From: Eimeria necatrix
Taxonomy: Eukaryota; Apicomplexa; Conoidasida; Eucoccidiorida; Eimeriidae
Assembly (NCBI RefSeq): GCF_000499385.1
Contig: NW_013655283.1
Coordinates: forward strand, 1 to 17,500
Direction: 5' to 3'
DNA length: 17,500 bases
The position numbers and the translations under genes are program-made. Shown here piece after piece: positions 1-8,917 of this stretch (position 1 is the stretch's first letter; each line of letters opens with the position of its first letter). Below the pieces are notes generated by a model. That model searched no databases. It was not told where the DNA came from and saw nothing but the letters and a program-made list of their open reading frames with translations.

Positions 1-50
1 TCGTTTAGACGTGAAGTCTTCCCAGGCCTTTCCAGATCCAGATGCACCCG

Positions 51-107
<57 letters not shown>

Positions 108-1050
108 GGGATTTGCTGATGCATAAAGGGAAGCCAATTGCTGCTATGGGCGATGATGAGCTGAGGGCTTCTGCTGCTGCTCTTGTGGCTCAGAAGGCAG
201 CAGCAGAAGAAGCAGGACTTGACCAGCAAAGTAAACCCTAAACCCTAAACCCTAAACCCTAAACCCTAGGCTCCAACTCCTGAACTTTACTTGCGCCCAG
301 TCGAACGATTCCCTTCAATAAGAGCTCCTTAGAGAGGATCTACAGCTAGGGTTTAGGGTTTACGAATCAGCTTTTAAGGCTTAGGGTTTAGGGTTTAGGG
401 TTTAGGGTTTAGGGTTTAGGGTTTAGGGTTTAGGGTTTGAGTGCAGTGTTGGAGGGTGACCTGCTGTTCTCTGGGGGCCCCTCGGGGGCCCCCAAAAGCC
501 GTCAAGAAATTTTGAGGGAAATAATAACAAAAAGCAAAGATGCCAAAGCCCAGGTAAACCCTAAACCCTAAACCCTAAACCCTAAACCCTAAACCCTAAC
601 TCCTACGCCCTGAGGGCTGGGGCTGCTGCGTTGCAGCTGGAAGCGTGCTTCGTAGCGGCGTGGGGTTTATGGATTGGGGTTTAGGGTTTAGGGTTTAGGG
701 TTTAGGGTTTAGGGTTTAGGGTTTGGGTGGCGGCTGCAGCACGCGAGGGAAGTGGAGGAGCAGCAGCAGCTGCTGCAGCAGCTCGAATTGCAATTTGCTG
801 CTGTCCGCGAAGACTTGCCTTTTGTGGCGCCCAAGCAGAAAGAGCCGTGAGGGTTTAGGGTTTAGGGTTTAGGGTTTAGGGTTTAGGGTTTGGAACCCAG
901 GGCGTGGGCTGAACTGCCGAGGGAGAGGCAGCAGAAGCCAGGTCTGGAGGGTTTAGGGTTTAGGGTTTAGGGTTTAGGGTTTGCGTTACTTTAGGAGCCT
1001 TGGAGAACTGCTGGCCAAATATGCGAAGGGAGAAGAGCAGCAAGATGGCA

Positions 1051-1096
<46 letters not shown>

Positions 1097-1132
1097 GCAA
1101 AAGAAAGAGCCGTCACTACTTGCCTTTCTCAG

Positions 1133-1166
<34 letters not shown>

Positions 1167-1670
1167 GTCGGTGAGGGCCCGTTGCTGCTGGACTCAAGCG
1201 AGAAGAGCAGCAGCGAGGGCGCAGCAGCAGCAGCAGCAGGAAAGGGTTCTGGCGCTGCAGCAGCAGCAGCAGCTGCTGCTGCTGCTTCTGGCGAGGGCCT
1301 GATGCCTGCAGCAGCAGCAGCAGCAGCAGCAGCTTATGACCGCGCAGCAGCTTTGCTGCGCTTTGAGCCTCGTGTTGCAGCAGGAGAAAAGCTGCTGACA
1401 GAAGAAGAGCTGCAGCAGCGAGCCAAGAAGAAGCTGCTGCAGCAGCAAAAGAAGCAGCAGCAGCTGCTGCAGCAGGAGCAGCAGCAAGGTACCCTAGGGT
1501 TTAGGGCTTAGGCTCGAGGGTTTTGGGTTTAGGTTTAGGGTTTTGGCCTTGGCTCTGGCTGGGGTTTAGGGTTTAGGGTTTAGGGTTTAGGGTTTGTTGC
1601 TGCAGAGGAAGAGGAACTGAGGAAAGAAGAAGAAAGCTTTTGGAACGGAGCAGCAGATGCTGAGGCTTCA

Positions 1671-1708
<38 letters not shown>

Positions 1709-1862
1709 TGGCAGCAGCAGCGACGGCAGCAGCAGCGATGGCAGCAGCAGCGACGGCAGCAGCAGCGACGGCAGCAGCAGCGACGGCAGCAGCAGCGAAG
1801 AAGAAGACGAGGAGCTGCAGCAGCTGCTGCAGCAAGATGAAGATGATGAGGTATCTGACACT

Positions 1863-1938
<76 letters not shown>

Positions 1939-2018
1939 CAGCAGCAGAAGAAGCAGAAGAAACAGAAGCAGAAAGTGAAGACAAAGATGGCGAGCCAGCA
2001 GCAGCAGCAGCAGAGCCC

Positions 2019-2053
<35 letters not shown>

Positions 2054-2117
2054 CACAGCAGCAGCAGCAGGAAAGGCCGAGGTGGACTCAGACAGCGGCA
2101 CCAGCGCAGCCCCAACC

Positions 2118-2149
<32 letters not shown>

Positions 2150-4055
2150 TGCTGCTGCTGCTGCTGCTGCTGCTGACAGCGAAGATGAGGAACTTACGGA
2201 AGAGCAGCAGCAGCAGCAGCAGCTGCTGCTGAACGAACCCCACGAGCTGCTGCTGCCTTACAAACCCTTGCTGCCGAAAGCAGCTGTCGATACACCTGAG
2301 ATCTTCGCCCCCTGGAAACCCTCGTCGCAGGCCAAGCTGCTGCACCGGTAAACCCTAAACCCTAAACCCTAAACCCTAAACCCTAAACCCTAGGCTGCAG
2401 CTGCGAGGCTTGCCTGGGGTGGCTTTCTTGGCGTGTGCCGGCTGGACTTCAGCGCAAACCCTAAACCCTAAACCCTAAACCCTAGTTGTTTTGCATGCAG
2501 CTATTTCATTCTTTACTTCCCAAGTGACCCCCAGACCTTAAACCCTAAACCCTAAACCCTAAACCCTAATTGTTTGGCCCCAAATGACCGTATATATATG
2601 GGCCTAAACCCTAAACCCCAAACCCTAATTTTTGCGTGCGGCTGGTTAATTCTTTACCCCCAAGTAACCCTGTATGGGCCTAAACCCCAAACCCTAAACC
2701 CTAAACCCTAAACCCTAAACCCTAATTTGTGCGTGCAGCTATTTAATTATTTACCCCCCAAGTGACCCAAAATGGGCCCCACAGATGCAGCAGCTAACGG
2801 AGGGGCTGCTGCTGCACCTCGTGCTGCAGTCGCGCAGCAACTTTACCCAGGGTGGCGGTAAACCCTAAACCCTAAACCCTAAACCCTAAACCCTAAACCC
2901 TGAAAGCTGTGCCGCGAGATGGGGTATGAGGCGGAGGCCGCACACTGGGCTCCAAGCTCAAACCCTAAACCCTAAACCCTAAACCCTAAACCCTAAACAC
3001 CAATTTGGTCTTCTGTTTGCAGGTACCCCGTTCTTTGAGCTGTGGCAGCAGCTGCATCCTCCGCTGCTGCTGCTGCTGCAGCACTCGGCAGCAGCAGCAG
3101 CAGCAGCAGCATTTTTCAAGCCCTTGCTGCTGCAAATGGCTGCCCGTGTTGCTCCCGGGGACGAGGAAGTGCAGCAGCACCTTAGAACTCACATTGCTGC
3201 TGCTGCAGCAGCAAAAGGAGCAGCAGCAAAAGCAGCAAAAGCAGCAGAGAAGGCTGAAGGAACAGATGAGCTGCTGCAGCTGCTGCAGCCGCAGCTGCCG
3301 CAGCAGCTGCAGCAGCAGCAAACGGAAGCCACCACAAACAGGTGCATCCTGACTGCTACAGATGTTGCTGTGCTGCAGCTGCTGTTCTGCTGCTACCCAC
3401 TGCAGCAGCAGCGGCAGCAGCGGCTGCTGCAGCTGGGATTTGTTGTGCTCGAAGCAGCAGCAGCAGCAGCAGCAGCAGCGCAGCACGCTGACGTCGTTCC
3501 CGTTTGCCCACCTCGCCTGCGTTTGCTGCTGCGGCGCAATGAGCTGCAGCAGCAGCAAATCCGCGCGCAGCTGCAGCAGCAGCAGCAGCAGCAGCAGCTG
3601 GAGCAGGAGCTGCTGCAGCTGCAGCAGAAGCAGCAGCAGCTGCTCAAACAGCTGACAATCCCGCGACTGCCACTGACACGCAGCGGCATTGCAGCAGCAG
3701 CAGCAGCAGCAGCAGCAGACTCGCTGCTGCAGCAGGAATCCGCCCCCATCAGCAGCAGCAAAGAAACATTTGCTGCTCTGCCCCCTACCCTTCCACCTGC
3801 TGCTGCTCCTCTTGCTGCTCAGCTGCTGCTGCTGCAGCGCCAGGCTACTGCAGCAGCAGCACAAGAAGGTTGCTTCTTCCCATCAGCCTTCAGCCTTGCT
3901 GCTGCGCTGCTGCACACAGCAGCAGCGCAGCTGCTGCTGCTGTCCAGGCAGCAGCAGCAGCAGCAGCAGCCCCAAGAACAGCAGCAGCAAGAACAGCAGC
4001 AGCAAGAAGAAGAAGAGCTGCAGCCAGATCTCGAGGACGCTGTTCTGCACATTCT

Positions 4056-4101
<46 letters not shown>

Positions 4102-4529
4102 CAGTGGGAAGGCTGGGCAGATTTCGGCTGTTCCGTAGCTGCAACGGCTCTGGCGATGTTGCAAACCCTCGTAAACCCTAAACCCTAAACCCTAAACCCT
4201 AACAGTAAACTCAGAGCCCGTTAGCTAAATAAACCTGCATGCGCCTGCGGGAGTCGCTGTTCTAGGGTTTAGGGTTTAGGGTTTTGGGGTTGGTGCTTCT
4301 GCTGCAGCGCTCACAAACCCTAGCAGTGTACGTGCCGGTGATGCAGCAGCTGCTGCCAGCCCTCCCGCTGCTGCAGGGTTTGCTGCTGCAAGCTGCTGCT
4401 GCTGCTGCTGCACCAGCAGCAGGTGCAGCGGCTTCAGCAGCAGCAGCAGCTGCAGCAGCAGCAGCAGCAGCAGACGAAGAAGAAGACGAGGAGTCTGCGG
4501 AAGGCTCTTCATCCTCTGCAGCAGCAGCT

Positions 4530-4564
<35 letters not shown>

Positions 4565-5487
4565 GGGCAGGGCTTGCTGCTGCTTCCTGCTGCAGCTGCG
4601 GCGGCTGTGGCGCTGCGCCTTTGAAGCAGCAAGCAGCAGCTTGTGTCCCCTCAGCATTCAGCAGGGCAACAAGAAGGTAAACCCTAAACCCTAAACCCTA
4701 AAACCCCACAAAGAAGCAAACCCTCGAGCCCAGCAGCCCTGTGGAGGCTCGGGATTAGGGTTTAGGGTTTAGGGTTTCTCTAGGGCGTAGGGTTTGGGGC
4801 TCCGCCCGAGCTCTGCAGAGGGCTTAGGGTTTAGGGTTTAGGGTTTAGGGTTTAGGGTTTAGGGTTTGTGTCTCAGGCGGGGCTGCAGCTGCTAACTCCG
4901 CGGTACTATGACCCCAAGAGCCTCGGGGGTTTGCGCAGCAGCAGCAGCAGCAGCAGCAACTTGCTGCAGCGGGAGCTGCTGCAGCAGCACCGGGAGAAGC
5001 GGCTGTACAAGCAGCAGCGGCGCAACGCAGCAGCAGCAGTGCGCGCGTCAGCTGCTGCTGCTGCTGCTGCTGCTGCAGCAACAGCAGCAGCAAGAAAGGC
5101 AGCAATTAACGCCACCACAAACCGCTTCCTCAGGATACTTGAACAAGACACGGTCGAGTACAAAAAGATGAAAACCATTGGTAAACCCTAAACCCTAAAC
5201 CCTAAACCCTAAACCCTAGAAGCAACGCTGTGTCTCAAACCCTAAACGCTAAACCCTAATCTTTTGCTGCTGCTAAGCTGAGCCCTTGACGGTGCTTCCC
5301 GTTTTCACCGCAGCCGAAATCAGCTCGCGTGTAGGGTTTAGGGTTTGTGTTCTAGGGTTTAGGGTTTAGGGTTTAGGGTTTAGGGTTTGGGAGTGCAGGA
5401 GGCGGCATGGACACTTCGCTGCAGAAGTACAGACCCTCTAAAGAGAAGAAGAAAAGAAGACTGGCGGGAAACAAAACAGATTCCTAA
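1..5487 (+). CDS. NOP14: NOP14/UTP2-like nucleolar 90S pre-ribosome (SSU processome) assembly protein, 5'-partial, ~10 exons
   Basis: NOP14 family proteins are nucleolar factors for 18S rRNA maturation and 40S assembly. The exon model, in phase unless noted, is: <2-230, 447-553, 740-846, 995-1488, 1606-2347, 2785-2857, 3023-4170, 4308-4676, 4877-5180 and 5399-5487, about 1220 codons. Family landmarks appear in the expected order. LLMHKGKPIAAM is the 'LTHxGxPI' block. PKSRQEILREIITKSK matches the PKSRKEL..ELIAKSK helix, followed by REVEEQQQLLQQLELQ. YDRAAALLRFEPR with LLTEEEL matches YDxxVRELxFExr..TEEEL. An acidic Ser/Asp/Glu region follows, then a helical mid-domain with TATDVAVLQLLFCCYP, and a basic C-terminus with TNRFLRILEQDTVEYKKMK and a KEKKKRR tail. 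Ala, Gln and Ser homopolymers interrupt the protein throughout. The N-terminal ~100 residues lie outside the window. The stop TAA (5485-5487) is the first TAA of an AAACCCT array. The junction 2347/2785 is one base off a canonical GT-AG splice. The family call is firm; individual splice sites are inferred. Confidence 0.87.
447..553 (+). other. NOP14 internal exon carrying a GC-only hairpin (473-493)
   Basis: This 107-nt exon encodes the conserved PKSRQEILREIITKSK segment. Its first half contains a perfect inverted repeat: arms GGGGGCCCC and GGGGCCCCC separated by TCG, at 473-493. Translated, it reads SGGPSGAPK, where other NOP14 proteins have a Gly-rich linker. A closely similar GC-only palindrome occurs outside any gene at 14466-14490. 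That suggests a small mobile or recurrent GC element was taken up as coding sequence. The exon boundaries (gtgcag before, gtaaac after) keep the frame on both sides. Confidence 0.6.
2482..2784 (+). repeat. Four-copy degenerate intronic repeat unit alternating with AAACCCT arrays
   Basis: Inside the largest NOP14 intron, four related spacers occur at about 2482-2538, 2567-2605, 2627-2682 and 2723-2784. Each follows an AAACCCT array. They share the order: T-rich start, GCRTGCAGCTATTT or a variant, an ATTMTTTACYYCCAAGTG-like core, then TATGGGCC or a variant. The second copy lacks the left half. The last copy abuts the predicted acceptor (ccacag, ATG). Period is roughly 80-100 bp. The pattern indicates tandem amplification of a unit made of telomeric array plus unique spacer. 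Confidence 0.7.
5314..5328 (+). other. Candidate 15-nt NOP14 microexon
   Basis: Within the last NOP14 intron, a good polypyrimidine/acceptor (gttttcaccgcag) ends at 5313. After 15 nt it meets a donor-like gtgtaggg followed by a TTTAGGG array, the same donor style seen in other introns here. Including it adds AEISS and preserves the frame between the 4877-5180 and 5399-5487 exons. Skipping it also preserves the frame. It is a possibility only. Confidence 0.3.
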
Positions 5488-5678
5488 ACCCTAAACCCTA
5501 AACCCTAAACCCTAAACCCTTGGCCCTCGCCGCAGCACGGGCCAGAACTGCAGCGGCATAGCAGCAGCACCAGCTGCTGCTGCTGCTGCGGGCCTGCTGC
5601 TGCTGCAGCAGCAACTTCTATATGCACAATGCGCCCAATTGGCTCCTCGTCTAGGGTTTAGGGTTTAGGGTTTAGGGT
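5488..5678. other. Convergent intergenic gap between NOP14 and the Dus gene
   Basis: About 190 bp separate the two convergent stops. The gap opens with an AAACCCT array (from 5486) and closes with a TTTAGGG array (5653-5680). A non-conserved CAG/CTG-bearing middle lies between. Both genes use a TAA contributed by these arrays. The two arrays are complementary, so either 3' transcript end reading through could fold back. No RNA gene or terminator was recognised. Confidence 0.75.
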
Positions 5679-5750
5679 TTAGATTTCTTTGGTCTCATGC
5701 AACGCCGCTTGCGGCAGATGCTTCATAGCTCGCAGTATGATGCTGCTGAT

Positions 5751-5793
<43 letters not shown>

Positions 5794-5892
5794 AGCTCAT
5801 GCTTATAGTGGTTCGAGCCATAGACACCTGAAAAGAGATTTAGCAGCGGCTGCAGCAGCGCGTTGCGCAGCGCAGCACGACGGGCCTCTTGC

Positions 5893-5951
<59 letters not shown>

Positions 5952-6123
5952 TTGCTGCTGCTGCAGCAGCAGCATCTGGTGGTCCGCATATTCCATGTAC
6001 GCCATGAGGGCTTCATAGCGGCTCGTCGCAACGGTGCTGCTGCTGCTGCTGCAATTGCTGCTGCTATTGCTGCACTTGCTGCTGCTGCTGCTGCTGCTGC
6101 AATTGCTGCTGCCATTGCTGCAC

Positions 6124-6165
<42 letters not shown>

Positions 6166-6252
6166 ACGGGGTGGGCAGCAATAAACGCATCCGCCCGCCT
6201 CAGCCAAAGCCATGGGTTGTTCTTGAGGCTTCTCCCAATCATTACTCCGGAG

Positions 6253-6298
<46 letters not shown>

Positions 6299-6671
6299 AG
6301 CGCTGCAGCAGCCGCGAGGCTTCTTCAGGGTCTTGAATGCCGCCATTTAAGGTGAAGAAAATGCGCCGGTTGGTTTGCTGCTGCGCTGCAGCAGCAGCAG
6401 CAGCTGCTGCTGCTGCTGCTCTGTCATAATCTAGGGGAGGGGCTTTGCTGCTGCTGCTGCTGCAGGAGACCCCCAGCAGTCCCTCTCTTGCATGAAGAAT
6501 AAAATGCCTAGGTGCTGCAGCAGCAGCAGCAGCTGCTGCTGCTGCCTCCGGCTCTGCTGCAGCAGCTGCTGCAGCAGCAGCTGCTGCTGCTGCGTTGCAC
6601 TGCAGCAGGAAGCTTTCCACGCTGGCCTCCTCGCCTGCAATGCCCAGACGGCACTTCACGGATACCTCCAC

Positions 6672-6708
<37 letters not shown>

Positions 6709-7242
6709 GCTGCTGCTGCTGCTTGTATTGCTGCGCACATGGCAGCAACATTATGTGGCTGCCGCTGCAGCAGCAAACCGAAGCCTCCTGCTGCTGCTCT
6801 GCTGCTGGGGCAGCCGCAGTTGAGGTTGAAAAGCAGCAGCTGCTGTTGCTGCTGCTGCTGCAGTTTCTGCTGCTCGTCGGCTGCGATTGCAGCAGCAGCT
6901 GTTCCTGCTGCTGCTGCTGCAGTAGCATCAGCAGCAGCAAGCTGCAGCACCGTTCCGCTGTCTGCTGCAGCAGCTCTGATCTCCTCTACTGCGTGACTGG
7001 GCAGCAGCAGCAGCAGCTGCTGCAGCAGCTGCTGCCTTTGTTGCGAGTGCGCGGGCTGCTGCTGCTGCTGCTGGAGCTGCTGCAGCAGCAGCAGCAACTC
7101 CCGGTGCTGCTGCTGCACTAGCAGCAGCATTTCTGTGTACAGCAGCAAATCTGCTGACAGCAGCCGCAGCAAATAACGAAAGTGGCGATTAGAATATCCA
7201 AAAAGAGGAGCAGCAGCAAGACTGCTCACGTCCCCAGGCACT

Positions 7243-7300
<58 letters not shown>

Positions 7301-7350
7301 CCCTGGCGCTGCCGCTGCTGCTGATGCAGCTTTTCGTGTCCAATCTACTG

Positions 7351-7391
<41 letters not shown>

Positions 7392-7434
7392 TGCATGCCC
7401 GCAAAGCACACGCCGCGCGGGGCTGCTGCTCCAC

Positions 7435-7470
<36 letters not shown>

Positions 7471-7592
7471 AAGGGTTTGCTGCAGCAGGGCATCAGGGGG
7501 CTAACGAAAGCAGCAGCACTTCCTTCCGTACATTTGCTGCCAGCTGCTGCTGCTGCTGCTGCCAAGTGCAGCAGCAGCAGCAGCAGCAGCAT
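5679..7592 (-). CDS. DusA-type tRNA-dihydrouridine synthase (FMN-dependent), 637 aa, intronless
   Basis: Dus enzymes reduce uridine in the tRNA D-loop using FMN and NAD(P)H; DusA family members modify positions 20/20a. Signature blocks fall in the right order. GYSNRHFRYLLRLLS with LLYTEM is at ~132-155, equivalent to TDRHFRYL..LYTEM. TVLQLAAAD is at ~214-222 (ALQLGGSD). FNLNCGCPSSR is at ~255-265, with Cys261 at the catalytic Cys position of the NLGCP motif. SVKCRLGI is at ~311-318, ILHAR at ~366-370, APPLDY at ~385-390, LNGGI at ~416-420 and GVMIGRSLKNNPW from ~450. A C-terminal helical region follows (NALLQPLLNLFSGVYGS). The usual GACLM after GCPS reads GLLLQ. Ser, Ala, Gln and Leu runs separate these blocks and inflate the protein to nearly twice the ~330 aa typical of DusA. 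ATG 7592 is the first Met after an in-frame TAG at 7709-7707. Compartment is unknown; an organellar role is possible but not shown. Confidence 0.9.
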
Positions 7593-7643
7593 CTGCAGAG
7601 CTTGGACACATCCGTGACCAGCAGTCGGAACACCACTACTACA

Positions 7644-7683
<40 letters not shown>

Positions 7684-8737
7684 CTGCTGCTGCTGCTGCT
7701 GCTGCCCTAGCATTGTTGTTGTTGTGGTTGGCTCATTTGCTGCCGCTAGCGCAGTCAGCTGCTGCTGGCCTTGCTGCTGGTTTGCTGCTGCTGCTGCTGC
7801 TGCTTCTGCGGCTTTGCTGCTGTCGCTGCTACGCTGCTGTTGCTGTTGTGCTGCTGCTGCTGCTGCTGCTTTTAAGCCGCTGTTGCTGCTGTCCAGCTGC
7901 TGCTGCTTTTCAACCCTTTGTCTGTCGACATTGCCTGCCGGCATTAATTACTTTGCAGCCTAAACCCTAAACCCTAAACCCTAAACCCTAAACCCTAAAT
8001 TCTAAACCCTAGACCCTGGAACAGGGAGCTTTGTAAGCGCTCGCCCCATTTCGTGCGCATTGGAAAATAATTAGGGTTTAGGGTTTAGGGTTTAGGGTTT
8101 ACGGCTTAGGGTTTGTAACTAAGGCTTACGGTTTTGGGCAGAGACACAGCGTTGCCCAGAGCTCAGAGTCCAGGGTCTAGGGTTTAGGGTTTAGGGTTTA
8201 GGGTTTAGCATATCCTTTTACAAACAGCTTGCTTCGTATGTGTGACTTTAAGCGTGGGTGTTTTTCCTAAATTTTAGAGCTTTTTAGGGTTTAGGGTTTA
8301 GGGTTTAGGGTTTAGCTCTAGGGTTTGAGTTGGCGGGGCCGGGAGCGACCGAACCGGTGAGCCACGGCAGCAAACCCTAAACCCTCGAATTAAATGGATG
8401 AGAAAATTCTGTTTGCCAGGCTTTAAACCCTAAACCCTAAACCCTAAACTCTAAACCCTAAACGATAAACCCTAAACCCCTTAAAAGCATGGGCTTGCCT
8501 GTGCTTTTCTGGGCCCACACCGCTGCGTTGTCAAGCAGTCAGCCTAAACCCTAAACCCCAAACCCTAAACCCTAAACCCTAAACCCTAAACCCTAAGCCG
8601 CACCGCTTCTTCATACTATCTCCCCGCATATTTTTCCCTTCTGTTTTTCTCCAGTACTGCAAACCCTAACCCCCAAACCCTAAACCCTAAACCCTAAACC
8701 CCAATGAGCCGGAGGTCTTGCTAGCCGTTGAGCCGCC
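7593..8737. other. Divergent intergenic region with eight telomere-like arrays
   Basis: This 1.1-kb spacer lies between the 5' ends of the Dus gene (-) and the transporter gene (+), so it should contain both promoters. Bases 7593-7950 are CTG/CAG-rich; the minus strand is open in a Gln frame that ends at 7639-7641, so upstream coding or a 5' exon of Dus cannot be excluded. From 7961 on, arrays lie near 7961-8010 (AAACCCT), 8072-8110, 8178-8208 and 8284-8330 (TTTAGGG), then 8373-8386, 8423-8478, 8544-8596 and 8660-8702 (AAACCCT). The spacers between arrays are 40-80 bp of ordinary sequence. A pyrimidine-rich tract ending ttttctccag (about 8643-8654) could be a 5'-UTR acceptor. No conserved protein was seen. 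Confidence 0.7.
8704..8724 (+). promoter_or_regulatory. Possible upstream ORF of the transporter (6 codons)
   Basis: ATG at 8704 directly follows the last AAACCCC unit and reads MSRRSC then TAG at 8722-8724. It lies 13 nt before the transporter ATG at 8738. That ATG sits in a near-ideal initiation context (GCCGCCATGG). If the 5' leader includes 8704, this short upstream frame could reduce translation. The leader itself is not defined. Confidence 0.3.
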
Positions 8738-8885
8738 ATGGGGTTGAAGAAGGGCTCTGCTGCTGCTGCAGCAGCAGCAGCAGCAACACAGCAGCAGCAG
8801 CAGCAGCAGCAGCTGCAGCAGCAGGACATCTTGGGCTGCAGCCGTGCGGAAGGCTTACAAAGCAGCAGCGACACAATCGACTTGC

Positions 8886-8917
<32 letters not shown>

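Larger units (their letters stand above)
231..5398 (+). repeat. Telomere-like AAACCCT / TTTAGGG arrays in NOP14 introns
   Basis: Every intron of the NOP14 model carries 7-bp telomere-like arrays. AAACCCT arrays lie near 232-268, 556-600, 2349-2394, 2457-2486, 2537-2568, 2603-2631, 2680-2724, 2859-2902, 2960-2998, 4172-4203, 4678-4705 and 5182-5218. TTTAGGG arrays lie near 381-440, 677-727, 849-892, 949-984, 1563-1597, 4261-4285, 4753-4778, 4825-4868 and 5335-5390. The donor is often GTAAACCC, so the array starts at the GT. Acceptor-side arrays typically end in GGGTTTG, then 3-12 bases, then CAG. Short non-repetitive spacers of 40-100 bp separate the arrays inside introns. No conserved protein was recognised in those spacers. 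Confidence 0.95.

Noticed and set aside
231..1000. CRISPR-like alternation of repeats and unique spacers
   Set aside because: The repeats are 7-bp telomere-type tandem arrays of varying length and both orientations, in a eukaryotic gene with introns; there are no direct repeats of CRISPR form.
1573..2115. Long minus-strand Leu/Ala/Ser frames opposite the NOP14 exons
   Set aside because: They are antisense readings of CAG tracts. The plus strand carries the conserved NOP14 sequence with phased splice sites.
2986..3864. 292-codon minus-strand frame rich in Cys, Gln and Leu
   Set aside because: It shows no conserved motif and is fully explained as the complement of the large NOP14 exon 3023-4170.
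6492..7121. Plus-strand poly-Cys/Leu frame across the Dus gene
   Set aside because: The minus strand here encodes all Dus motifs; poly-Cys is the shadow of CAG repeats.
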